In this document: positions 33,386 to 44,278 of the stretch, piece by piece
Numbering within the stretch: the first letter of the stretch is position 1
Layout of the letters: every line of letters begins with the position of its first letter
Assembly (NCBI GenBank): GCA_034509755.1
Contig: CM067548.1
Location: 9,569,188 to 9,633,187, forward strand
Direction of reading: 5' to 3'
DNA: 64,000 bases
Origin: Anisodus tanguticus
Taxonomy: Eukaryota > Streptophyta > Magnoliopsida > Solanales > Solanaceae
The notes under the pieces: generated by a model
What the model was told of the DNA's origin: nothing
Database searches by the model: none
The model's input: only the letters and a program-made list of their open reading frames with translations
Program-made: the position numbers and the translations under genes

Positions 33386-35640
33386 GGAACATTCATCTGT
33401 GAATGTTGGAAATATTCTAACTGCCAAGATTTCTAAAAATTTTGGCAGAGTTTCCTTAGTAAACAAGACTATACAAAACCTATCAAGCATCCCAAACATG
33501 TATCCAATGAAACATAGGGAAATACAATATCAAAATAACATCAATCAGCCTTACATGGCCGCTTATGCTTGAAGAAATTAAAAAAAGGTTAAGCCATAAC
33601 ATACCTTAACATCTTATTGTTGACATCCCAGTTGTACTCACTATATTTTCTCCAAAAACATTGATTACATAGGGTACACAATCCAACTTGATAAATTAAA
33701 TAGAATAAATGAAATATATCGCACGAATTCTGGCGTGAAGCTAGAATCTAAATTACTCGAGTAGGGTGATTCGGAGGTTCTGTGACCATTCTCATTGGGA
33801 TCTTTTCAGACCATAAGTTGTGCTAACCCTATTATTTAACCGGGCTACATTATGTTTCATTGTTGGTACATTCTCGAGTTTTCCCATATAGTCATGTAGT
33901 TCTTTTTTTCGTAATCGTCTAGCAGAAGGACTTTGTTTGAGCTATTGTATTTTGACATCCGGGACACATCTTTATTTCCTGGGTTATAGTGTCTTCAGAT
34001 AGCAGAGTTCATAGGCACAAAGCATAAAATAATGATGAAGGGTTGTGGCATGATAATTGCCAAAGTCGAGGATATCTGAATCCACTTCTTCTTATGTTCT
34101 TCTTCTTCTTTCCCGATAATATCCTTACACAGTTCATGAATTTGAGAGCAGCCTACTGGACTCAAAATTTCTTTCATCGGTCAATCCCTTTTCCACTCTC
34201 ATGTAAAGTGAATTTCTAAATAAGCGTTTCTTTTGCTACTTTTTCCAGCCGAGTTCGGTATTATGATCTTGATAGCGTTCCGATGGAATATTTCTTCCTT
34301 GTCAAGATGAATCCTATTCTTTTAACATCAAATTTCTTAGTTCACTTCCTTGTTGGTCTAAGTATTCCCTCATAATTTATTTCATCAGATCTGATATCAT
34401 TATTTTGGGTATTTATTCCATCTTCATAGTTTTAAGAGGAGTTCTATTCTTTCATCATGTGTAGCTCCTTGTTTATTGCCTTGGTAATATATTGCCTTAG
34501 TAGTTGTCAATTCTTGTTGCGGACTCTTTCCAAGTTTCAAAGATTATTTCTCTACCCATGTCCGGTAGCTTAAACTGAGTTCCCTATTGCTCACCTTAGT
34601 ATGAGGCGAGGACATCCTTGCTATTCAAAGCTACTTTCAACTGGTTCTTCCATTAGCTTTCTTTCCATAACGAGCAACTATATAATGTCTTATAGTAGCC
34701 TTCAAGATTAGCTTTTGGTTAGTTTCAATTGTATATATATACTCAGTTGTTGTGGTATAGTCTGGCGAGTCACTTAGGTGTAAGTCTTCTGAACCAAAAT
34801 AGTTCCTAACGATAATGTGATAGTCCATAATGATATTCAGATTACTCCATAGTCCTTATATAATTCAATCTCAAGGGTAATCCTTCTTGACTGCCATTAA
34901 TTAATATTCTTAATACTTAGATCCTAATAAGGCTTCTATTATTACCCTTACTTCATGTCACAATACATGTTAATTGGCTTTAGATAGAGTACTTTGCCCT
35001 ATCGCTTGTCATCCTTCTAGTATAAGGAAGAATTCCTTTATCTATATCATTAAGAGAGGTATCATCCGACTTCTATTATAGCTGGCTACTTGTTACATCC
35101 TCGACGTGGTTCCTTCTGGTAATTCCCTTAATGACTCTCATTTTAACACACGAATTTGTGGTCCATTATCGTCCTGCTCATTACTTCAGGACTTCTAACC
35201 TTTCCTAATGTTTCAAATTTGCATACTTCATTGATGAGGTCGTATATTCCCACGATGGGTTCTTCCTTCCCCAGTCGTACTCACTTCCATTCGAGTATCC
35301 TTTCTCAATCTGCATCGTGATCTGATTAATTCTTTTACTTTCCCTTTTCTATTAAATACTAAAAACAAGACATTCATTCATGTCCATATCCCGAACATAA
35401 CTTAATTTTGGATCAACATACTCCATAGTGTCTCTCTCCGCATTACTGAAAGCGTGGTCTACTACGCCCAACATCTTCTGGTACTTGTCTGGTTGCTACC
35501 AAGGAGCTTCGATCTTATTCCACTCTCAATATCAATTCATCTGCATCTACGTATATCCCAAATCTTCCGATTCATCGGTTTGTTACTTCCTCCTCGCTTC
35601 TACTCATTAGAGGCGAACCTTGGTTAACTGACTTCTAGGA
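33386..35640 (-). mobile_element. Element F interior without recognisable pol
   Basis: About 2.25 kb between gag and the 3' LTR. No frame shows RT, RNase H, protease or integrase motifs. A 60-codon open piece at 33995-34177 (start MKEILSPVGCSQIHE, then a Lys/Glu-rich run) lies over the part that also matches G near 15410-15480; whether it is coding is unclear because the G copy has an insertion that breaks this frame. The region before the polypurine tract also matches G. It could be a non-autonomous family or an autonomous one with pol deleted. Confidence 0.55.
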
Positions 35641-36065
35641 TAATGGGCTTCTGAGTCTCTCAAAAGGTCTATGCTGTGAGGGTATCTGAACATTACCCTT
35701 CTCTGGAACAATAACTGGGGGTGTTATTGCATACACAGGACCACTTACACCAACCCAAATGAAAATGATTGTTGCACTAATGGCCTCTTTATTATATGGG
35801 CTTTCCAATGATTTAGCACAACCACTTGAATTAGTGGCACTTGAAAGGGTGATTTCTCTAGGATTTCATATGGGTCCTCTTCCATAGATGTGTCCTCAGA
35901 CGAATATTCATCCATAGACGGATTTTCTTCTATTGAATAACTCATACTCCCATCTGGTGACCTTATATTTCTCTGATTCATACTGGCGGGTGGTTGTCGG
36001 CTAGTACCTTCTCCCATATTCCTAAACCATTTCTTTCTATTAGAACATTCCCTAGATCTCGGCAT
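35641..36065 (-). pseudogene. gag N-terminus of element F
   Basis: The frame starts MPRSRECSNRKKWFRNMGEG, about 195 bp after the primer site, the right place for gag. It goes on with QPPASMNQRNIRSPDG, then an acidic run SYSIEENPSMDEYSSEDTS. 106 codons are open to 35745; matching G shows that the coding part went on further. No zinc knuckle is visible. The head does not resemble the gag of A, B, C or E. Its function is inferred from position only. Confidence 0.62.
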
Positions 36066-36259
36066 TACTATAAATAAAGGTCAAGAGGAAAATATAGGGA
36101 TTTAGTGACTAATCACTTTGCTGCTAACGCACGATCTAGATTTTCAAGACAAATAACATCCTAAATGTCTTTTAGCCTCTTGTTTATAAGTGCAGCACAC
36201 AACACACCTATAAGAAAGACTCTACTAGACACGGCTTCTAGACATCCCAGGACTGACCT

Positions 36260-36271
36260 GCTCTGATACCA
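36260..36271 (-). other. Primer-binding site of element F (perfect tRNA-iMet match)
   Basis: On the minus strand TGGTATCAGAGC, the standard 12-nt complement of the initiator tRNA 3' end, lies 3 bp after the LTR end at 36275. It is the cleanest primer site in the window. Confidence 0.9.
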
Positions 36272-36274
36272 CTT

Positions 36275-36391
36275 TGTCACATCCCTACTTTGGGGGGTGG
36301 GCAACACTCGGTGTCCTAAGGCTCGAGCGTACCGATCCTGATACTTGTGATATGCATAATAACTCATGAGATGACTAGGCCGCTAACATAT
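36275..36391 (-). repeat. Element F 5' LTR stub
   Basis: The last 117 bp of the F LTR (plus strand TGTCACATCCC...CTAACATAT). It matches 31199-31315 in the F 3' LTR. It is cut at 36391 by element E. The rest of this LTR does not reappear at 41277 on the other side of E, so a deletion accompanied or followed the E insertion. Confidence 0.8.
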
Positions 36392-37522
36392 TGATGTATA
36401 TAAGAAGGGGATTGTATGGTTAGGTTGGTCGGAGTTGGTTTGGGGATTCACGGACACACTATGGGAGTCAAATGGAGGTTGGTGGAATAGGACGGTTTCC
36501 GGACAGTTTTAGGTTTGTGGGAGGTGTACGGGTGCCCTTAGGTGGTTTGGGGTTAAGGCTTTTGGAGAGGATGACCTAGACACGTTGTAGGTTATGTTGG
36601 TGGTTAGTATTTGGTGGTTGGATGGTGGTAAGGTGGAGGAAACTGGTCGGGATAGTAAGGTACGAAGGTTGAACCCGATGAGGATGGTAGAGTAGTTGGT
36701 TGGGTTCTCAAGGGTTTTTGGGAGGAGTAGGTTAACAACCGTTTTGGTGCAGGTTGGGGAAGTGTTGTAGTGTATTGGTGTGAAACGAGTTAGGAAGTTT
36801 AGACAATGATTGAGCATAAAATTGATAGATAAGTTCAGGTGCGGCTAAGGTTATGTAGGCCGAGATGACCTTCTAATGTGTTTGTGACAAAGTAACCGGA
36901 TAGAACCTTGGCTTGGGTATAGTTAGATCACAAAAGTTCAAACTAGACTTACACGTAGGGTTTGGACCACAAAAGGACTAAGGTTTGGAGTACAAAAGAA
37001 CCGAGGGTTGGACCACAAAATGACAGAGGCTTGGACCACAAAAGGACTAAGGTTTGGACCACAAAAGGACCAACTAAGATAACAACACAAAAGTTGAATA
37101 CCCTAGCAAAGTTTGAGAAAACTCAAATATATTTCATAAAATTTCAATGTCTCTTTTCATCCACTACATCCCCTATTTATACTAGTTCTAAACCTTCTAG
37201 AAGAGGTAACAAGATAGACATAAACAATGCATCTATGCCGAATGGAAAAGGGGGAGAGGTTCGGCCGATTGGGGAGAAGGGAAAAGACCCAACTCTTCAT
37301 GTTCTCTAGAACACCCTTTTGTGTCATCCATGTAGATAAGTGCATGAACTAGCTAATTCATGAATTACCTCCTTGGGGAACGTTGGAAGCTTCTCCTTCT
37401 AGATGGTTCTTAGCTTGGTCATTTTATCTTATTACATGGCATAGTAATTAAGCTATAAGGAGATCTAGTAATTAAGCTATGAATTAAAACAAGATAAAAG
37501 GTGGTCTCAGCCAAGACCTACA
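36392..37522 (-). repeat. Element E 3' LTR, about 1.13 kb
   Basis: It ends (minus) at 36392 with ATACATCA. Its start is placed at TGTAGGTCTTGG near 37522, which is a guess from TG and from the lack of coding beyond it. The part 36392-36870 matches the other LTR. It includes a 23-bp tandem repeat at 36961-37075 and paired ATTAAGCTAT words near 37447 and 37470. Confidence 0.7.
36961..37075. repeat. 23-bp tandem repeat, five copies
   Basis: TTTGGACCACAAAAGGACTA-type units start at 36961, 36984, 37007, 37030 and 37053, an exact 23-bp period with few changes. They lie in the E 3' LTR, in the part missing from the truncated 5' LTR. Confidence 0.92.
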
Positions 37523-37588
37523 TAAAATTCGGAAAAAAAATGTTTCCTTCTTGGATCTTCAAGTCTTGTCTTCTACTCCACTCCACAT

Positions 37589-39900
37589 TCAGCATGTCAC
37601 CATAGGACGATTGGCAATTTTTGGCACTCCTAGAAAATCACCCGGCGGCTCATGTTGGAAACTTAAGGTTATGGCTTTCTTTTCATCATTTCCCCCTTCT
37701 TTAATAGAATTTGCCTTCAAATTCTCATCATCTATGTAAGGTGATAAGTCTCCAACATTAAATGTTGAACTAATACCTCCATATTCATCCGGAAGTTCTA
37801 CCTTGTTGGCGCTTTCCCCGAACGTGTCCAATATCTTGAAAGGACCATCCGCCCTCGGCATTAGCTTGTTCTTTCTAATGTTGGTAAATCCTTCCTTCCT
37901 TAGGTGTAGCCAAACCAAATGTTCCGTGTACAAGACAAAAGGTTTCGGCCTCAAATAATCTTCCTATTGGACCAAAGATCTCGAAATATAAAATTTCTTA
38001 TCATAAGTAGAATAATTGAGCCGGGCACCACACAATTTTTCATTAAAGAAAGAAATGGGTCATTTGTCTTGAATCAAGACGGTACCAACATGAATTCCAC
38101 TAGCATCACATTCAATTTCAAATAGCTTCTCAACATTTGGAATAGCTAGAGTCGGTGCGTCACATAACCTTCCCTTCAAGGTTTCCAAAGCTCTTTGTGC
38201 TCCTTGGGACCATTTAAACTCACCATTTTTCATTAGTTCAGTGATAGGGGCAACAAGGGTACTAAAATCTCGAATGAAAAAATGATAAAAAGAAGCAAAA
38301 CCATGGAAACTTCTTACCTCACTTACATTCGTAGGCTCGGGCCAACTCCGGATAGCTTCCACCTTGGATGGATCCACATGAATTCCATCATATGATACTA
38401 TGTATCCTATGAATGGGATACTAGTAATCATAAAAGTGCACTTCTCTAACTTGCCATACAACTTTACATCTCTTAACTTCTCAAATAAAGCTTCCAAATG
38501 CGACAAGTGAGATTCCTTATCTTAACTATAAATTAAGATATCATCTAAGTAAATCACAATAGATTTACCCATGAATGGTCGTAGTACCTTGTGCATGAGC
38601 CTCATGAAAGAGTTTGGAGCATTACACAATCCAAATGGCATCACAAGCCATTCGTACAAACCATACATTGTTTTGAAAGCCGTCTTTCATTCATCTCCCT
38701 CTCATATCCTCACTTTATGGTAGCTACTCCTCAAATCTATGTTGGAGAACAACTTGGCCCCACTCAATTCATCCAAAAGAGCATCCACTCTCGGCATAGG
38801 AAACTTGTACTTCAAGGTGATGTTATTGACCACTCAGCTATCAATACACATGCACCAAGTCTCATCTTTCTTTGGAACCAACTAGGCCGGTACCGCACAG
38901 GGACTAAGGCTCTCTCGGACAAAGCCTTTGTCTAGTAATTCTTGCAGTTGTCTTTGCAACTCCTTAGCCTCTTCTAGATTGCATCTATAGGTTGGAAGAT
39001 TAGGTAATGAACTTCTTGGAATAAAATCAATAGCATGTTTAATACCTCTGATTGGTAGTAATCCTGGTGCAAGATCATCCGGAAATACATCTTCAAATTT
39101 CTTCAAGAGTTCCTTCAAGTCGGCATCTTCAACCGCATCTCCCACAAGACTTTTATTATCCTTGCACACCAATGCGTATATAGGACTCCCCTTCTTCAAC
39201 TCCACTACTTTCTCCGATGCATTAAGCAAGAGGGCCTCGGACTTTTCCTTGCAGTTCTTGGAATTTTGGATCTTCATTTTCTTCACATAACTAGGTGACA
39301 ATGGTATCAATCGGACCTTCTTGTCATCATTTTGAAAAGAATATACATTATTTTGTCCATCATGTTGCAATTTCCTATCAAATTTCCATGGCCGACCCAA
39401 TAAAATATGACAAGCATCCATAGGTAGGATGTCACACCATATTTCATCTTCAAACATACCAACCCGAAAACTAACAAGAGCTTGTTTCATTACCTTTAGC
39501 CCTTTTTCTTTGTTCAACCATTGGAGGGCATATGGTTTAGGATAGCTGCGGGTAGGCAATTTCAATTTGTCCACCATTTCCACCAGAGGCCATATTGGTA
39601 CAACTTCCTCCATCAATGATCATAATACATACCTTGTCATTTACATTGCATCGAGTGTAAAATAGTTTCTCTCTCTGTGTCTCCTCCTGTTCTCCAAGTT
39701 GAACACTCAACACATGTCGCAGTAATAAACTTTCACCCTCTTCCATATGATCAACATCTTCCGCTAGGACCTCCTTGACTTCGGTTTCCTTAATAACAAA
39801 GGAATCCCCATAATCTTGATACTCTTCGATAGTCATTACACAAGGGTTAGGACATTCATTTGCAAAGTGTCCTAATCTTTGACATTTAAAAAAACTTTTT
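37589..39900 (-). pseudogene. Element E pol: protease, RT, partial RNase H, integrase C-terminus
   Basis: Order on the minus strand: zinc knuckle FFKCQRLGHFANEC near 39870 (first Cys changed to Phe); protease IIDGGSCTNMAS near 39620; a 244-codon open frame 38882-39616 with DILPMDACHILLGRPW and the RT entry FEDVFPDDLAPGLLPIRGI; RT with VIYLDDILIYS (YLDD intact) near 38525-38555; thumb and RNase H start in 38060-38506 (FIGYIVSYDGIHVDPSK, FEIECDASG with catalytic Asp). RNase H then passes in frame from FVLYTEH directly to LVWLHLRKEGF, the integrase C-terminus, ending at 37589 after VELPDEYGG and FNVGDLSPY. A few stops occur, for example after DDILIYS. Confidence 0.85.
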
Positions 39901-40750
39901 CTACTTCTATCTACCCCTTTGTAACCTCTACTTCCTTTCCTTTATCTTTCTCTACACTTTCTTAGCTATACAATGGGTTAGTACAAGAGGTACTGCCCTT
40001 TTCTTTAACATTAATGGGATTTACATAGGATTTTAGGGTACCTATCTTTTGTTGTTTTTCAAACTTAAGTGCTAAGTGACATACATCTTCAAATGTTTTG
40101 TATGTTGCAACTTCGACCTTTTGTTGAATCACCACGTTCAAGCCTCGAATGAATCGTGCAATCCTTTGAGACTCATTTTCTTCTAAGTCACAAAGCATGG
40201 TGACTTTCTCGAACTCTCGAACGTATTCCTCAACTTTAAGAACTCATCGACGAAGTTTGATGAGCTTGAGGTATAGGTCTTGTTCATACTCTTTTGGAAA
40301 GAACTTCTTCTTCAAATGTTTCTTTAGTTTGTCCTGAGATTCAATATTGGTTTTCTCATTCCTCCTCAGGCTTGTTTTGTGGTTTTCATACCACACAGAA
40401 GTGAATTCCTTCAACTTCAATGTAGCAACCTTAAAACACTTGTGGTCATCATATTTCTCGTATTTGAAAAGACTCTCAATGGCCCTTAACTATTCAAGAA
40501 ACTCTTCCGGGTCCATATTTCCTTCAAAGGTTGGAAGATCAAACCGTAGACTTCGGTCATTTTCCCTTTCATATCTCGGGTTGTCTTGGACATATTCCAT
40601 TTCATGCCTCGGGTTGTTTTGTGCAACCTCCTACCCATATTCGACATCATTAGTCATGACACACTCTGCAAACCCTCTTCTCAAGATTTGCATTTATTCT
40701 GCAATAGGGTCACTTATGATCCTCCGAAGTTCTTCATTTATGTTAGACAT
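39901..40750 (-). pseudogene. gag of element E
   Basis: The start at 40750 (MSNINEELRRIISDPIAE, then a stop) lies about 30 bp after the primer site. Downstream are RSLRFDLPTFEGNMDPEEFLE near 40510-40570, FKVATLKLKEFTSVWYEN near 40390-40440, and FIRGLNVVIQQKVEVATYKTFEDVCHLALKFE in the open piece 39962-40198. This is the Retrotrans_gag layout. At least four stops or shifts break it. Confidence 0.82.
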
Positions 40751-40779
40751 AGCATCAAGGTGTGGGATGGGAAAGACTT

Positions 40780-40791
40780 GCTCTAATACCA
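40780..40791 (-). other. Primer-binding site of element E
   Basis: On the minus strand TGGTATTAGAGC matches the tRNA-iMet complement at 11 of 12 positions. It is 3 bp from the LTR end at 40795. Confidence 0.82.
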
Positions 40792-40794
40792 AAA

Positions 40795-41276
40795 TGATTT
40801 ATATAAGGAGTGGATTGCATGGTTAGGTTGGTCGGATTTGGTTTAGGGCTGGACATACACAAATATGGGAGTCAAATGGAGGTTGGTGGAATAGGACAAT
40901 TTTCAGACAGTTTTAGGTTTGTGGGAGGTGTACGGGTGCCCTTAGGTGGTTTGGGGCTAAGGCGTTTCGGAGAGGATGAACTAGACATGTTGTAGGTTAT
41001 GTTGGTGGTAGGTATTTAGTGGTTGTATGGTGTTAAGGTGGCGGAAACTGGTCGGGACAGTAAGGTACAAAGGTTGAAACCAGTGAGGATGGTGGAGTAG
41101 TTGGTTGGGTTCTCGGGTGTTTTTGGGAGGAGTTGGTTAACGACCTTTTTGGTGTAGGTTGGGAAAGTGTTGTAATGTATTGGGGTGAGAGGGATTAGGC
41201 AGTTTGGACAATGATTGGGCATGAAATTGAGAGACAAGTTCAGGTGCAGGTAAGGTGATGTAGGCCGAGATGACCT
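40795..41276 (-). repeat. Element E 5' LTR, truncated
   Basis: About 480 bp matching the end part of the 3' LTR. It stops at about 41276 (GGCCGAGATGACCT|AAGG), where the 3' LTR goes on for some 650 bp more. The 5' end of E is therefore deleted. Confidence 0.8.
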
Positions 41277-41522
41277 AAGGTGGAATAATGACATTACCAT
41301 ATAAATAAGTGCCTATGTACGAGGTAATTTTGTACCTAAAAGATTATGATTGATGATTGGTTCCGTGGGAGACTTACGAGAATACTAAGTTGTATTATAT
41401 CGTCAAACGAGATGAAACCATTAAGGAAAGGCTCTCTCCAAATGTTGTAATGTTCACTGAGAGATAATTATACCCCGATACATTTCAACATTATAGGATG
41501 ATTGTTCCTAAGGGGAGAATGA
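41277..41522 (+). mobile_element. 3' end of a plus-strand G/F-type element with polypurine tract
   Basis: A non-coding-looking stretch ends in CCTAAGGGGAGAATGA directly before TGTTACACCCC. The words ATTGTTCCTAAGG match those before the F and G LTRs. Everything left of 41277 in this element is missing. Confidence 0.6.
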
Positions 41523-42174
41523 TGTTACACCCCGTACTTTTATGTTAGAATGTGTCATAAGGAAACCAATATGAGCCAGAGAAGTTAAGGACCTCTAAAA
41601 AGATAATTATGGGTTAAAACAAGTGTTAAGGAAGTATTGAAAGGGTTGGAGGTTAGAGGAATCAAAGATGTTATAACCCGTACTTTCGGAGTAAAAATGT
41701 TACACCTCAAAATTTTCATGTTGTTCTTATCGTAAGTAAACTAATGTGAGTTCGGGGAAGCCATGAAACTCCGAAAAGGCTAAGGGGGATATTAAACAAG
41801 TGTTAAGCATGTACCAAAAGATTTCGGATTAAATAAATCAAAGATGTTATAACCCGTAGTTTTGGGATAAAACTAGGACTGATCAATATGTTGAGGAGGT
41901 CATGTTTTAAGGTATTTGAATCATATAATATTCAGATGTTAATTTTTGAAGTCAAGCAAGTTGTAAAACAAAAGTTGGCTAAAGTTATTGTAAGTTACGT
42001 TCATGTTTTTGTTGAAATTTGGGTCAAATGTTGTAGTGTTTTTCTCCCAATCTATTTGAAATTACCGGGTGATCCATCCATGCAATTGAAGGTCTACGAA
42101 TCTAGTTTCCAACGCATTAAACCATTTGTTGATACAACATCGGAGTAGAGAGATATACGCATTTTTCCCAGCCA
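41523..42174 (+). repeat. Plus-strand LTR start fragment with internal tandem duplication
   Basis: It starts TGTTACACCCCGTACTTTTATG. A unit of about 175 bp is present twice (41523-41697 and 41698-41872). The LTR breaks off at about 42174 (TTTTTCCCAGCCAG), where A' begins. Confidence 0.75.
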
Positions 42175-44157
42175 GAATTTCACACACGAATCTAAATAGA
42201 GCCCATGACCCATTTGTCGAGTCTCAATCATGTTACATGCGTGCAACTCCGCTCCCCAAGTATCAATATCATCTCAAGTGCCATGTTCTTATATACTCTT
42301 ACCTTTTCAGTCTCTTGGACCAGAGCATATCCATACCACTCTCACATCAAGTCACAGAACTATGAGTGTATGAATGCAATGATAATACAAGGCAAGATGT
42401 CATGATAAAATTACATGCAATCAAGTATAGAGATGATATACAAATGTTTTCAAGAATTCAACAATACATAAGCAAATCTAGACAAACCAGGATATCAATC
42501 GAAAGCATGTATGATAAGTAACCAAAGAATAACAAATATGGCGACAAGCCCACATATGGCGATGAGCCCAAATAAATAACAGTCGGAACCAACACAAGGT
42601 TGATCCTCGAACCCCATCATCACAGTTCAACACCGGTACCTACTCAACCATTCATCACAACCGGTTGAGTGGGACCTCCAAACACGCCAAATAGCCATCA
42701 ATATTTATAAGTAATTACATATTTCTATCGGAGTCTCGAAAAGTTAATTTGTAGCATACTCAAAGTCGAGCGGGAGCGCTACCAAATCAAGTCTAGAATA
42801 CAGCCTTACCCTTCCTTTTTGCCTCGTCATAATCGAAGTCTATTCACGCGTATTACATAGTTAATAATAAGCTTAACACATCAAAAGAAAGACTTTAAAT
42901 ATCCTACCAGGCCCACACCACCAAGACTCAAACTTTATTACACAAAACACAAGATTACATACTAGACAATCACATCCTTAAATTAATTGAAAATCTATTC
43001 ATATTTGATCCCTCAGTTGGACAATAATCAAAAGCCCTAATTTGTAACCCTAGAAATTTCCCCCAATTGAACACATGCTTCTATAACCAAATTAAGACAT
43101 ATAACATGATATTCTAATATAATCTAATCCTATCTCATGATATTAACATTATTAAATCCATGCACCCCCATTAAAATCAACCATATAACTCTCTTAATCT
43201 CACCATAATCATAACTCATATTCCTCAACTTACATAAAATGCTAAACCACAAATAAAAGAATTTATAATCGTAACTTAAACCATAAAAGGGAAAGAATCT
43301 ATTACATCAAGGTTTAAAAGACTCCTAAAGCTCTAAAAATACCCTTATGCAGCACTTGTATCAAGAGTAGCTATTTTTGGAAAGAACTTTCAGACCTAGG
43401 AGCATATATAGGACATCTGAACATTAATCCGCTCCAGCGGAATCGACTCTGCTGGAGCGGACCCACTGCGGCCGAAAAGCCTTCATCGTAGCGAATGTCA
43501 CTTGACACATCATACCTAACCACAACGTACCCGACTCTGCTTTGGGCGGAACTTTCCATTTCCCCATCTTTCGCTTCAGTGAGCCAACCTTTCACCGAGG
43601 AGGACTCGCTGGAGGGAATGCTGGTTCCGCCGTGGCAGACACTAGACACCAGCAGATGTGAAACATCCCAAAAACTTCATCCAACACCCGAAACACTCCT
43701 AGACCCCGCAAACACGAACAAAACATGTTGGTCTATGGTAAACAGTGCTATGAACTCACTCGTACCCTCGAATTTCACAAATAATTGATCGAAGGCATAC
43801 TTTTATAAAGAACCATTCGAGACAAAACCATAATCCAAACATTTCAAATATAGACACAGAATAAATCTGATTGCCTGAGAAAGTGAATCGATGACTCGAC
43901 TAAGTCATAAATGACCCTCTGAAACTACTGGAAGTGACAGGACCCAAAAATGAACCCATCTAGCCACAAGTCAACTTTGAGTCAAACTAACCAACTCTAT
44001 GTTTTCCAGACTTGGGCTTTTCATCCAAAACTCATAAAATAGACCTCGGGATCTATGCCACCCATCCCCGCATATCATAAACCCCACAAAAAGTATACGG
44101 AAAGGTCAAAAAGAAAATAAGGGTCCTTAGCAAGAAACAACTAGATAGGTCATTACA
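42175..44157 (-). repeat. A' 3' LTR, truncated
   Basis: On the minus strand it starts TGTAATGACC at 44157 and follows the A LTR (GCTAAGGACCCTTA, AAAAAGCCCAAGTCTGG region near 44010). It stops at about 42175, equivalent to about 3825 in the first A LTR (GGAATTCCGG), so the last 850 bp are missing. A block with CCGCTCCAGC and its inverse lies at 43429-43460. Confidence 0.8.
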
Positions 44158-44278
44158 TCAGATACCAATTAAAACAACGTTCATCCTTGAACGAAGAGAA
44201 ATGAACATGGGCAACATACCAGAAGTAGTGAACCTATCTCCTCGATAGGATGATGCCTCCACTAAACTTTTACTGAAG

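Larger units (their letters stand above)
36392..41276 (-). mobile_element. Ty3/gypsy element E, shorter LTRs, minus strand
   Basis: The two LTR copies (36392-about 37522, and 40795-41276 truncated) share long near-identical stretches such as GTATGGTTAGGTTGGTCGGA... and GGGAGTCAAATGGAGGTTGG. Between them lie gag, protease, RT, partial RNase H and the integrase C-terminus on the minus strand. The protease motif DGGSCTN and the LMPRADGPFK ending set it apart from A, B and C. The integrase core is missing. Frames are better kept than in its neighbours, so it is probably younger. Confidence 0.85.

Noticed and set aside
33995..34177. A conserved extra ORF in elements F and G
   Set aside because: The nucleotide block is shared, but the G copy has an insertion and stops in this frame, so coding is not supported.
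36961..37075. Possible CRISPR array
   Set aside because: It is a direct 23-bp tandem repeat without unique spacers, inside a plant LTR.
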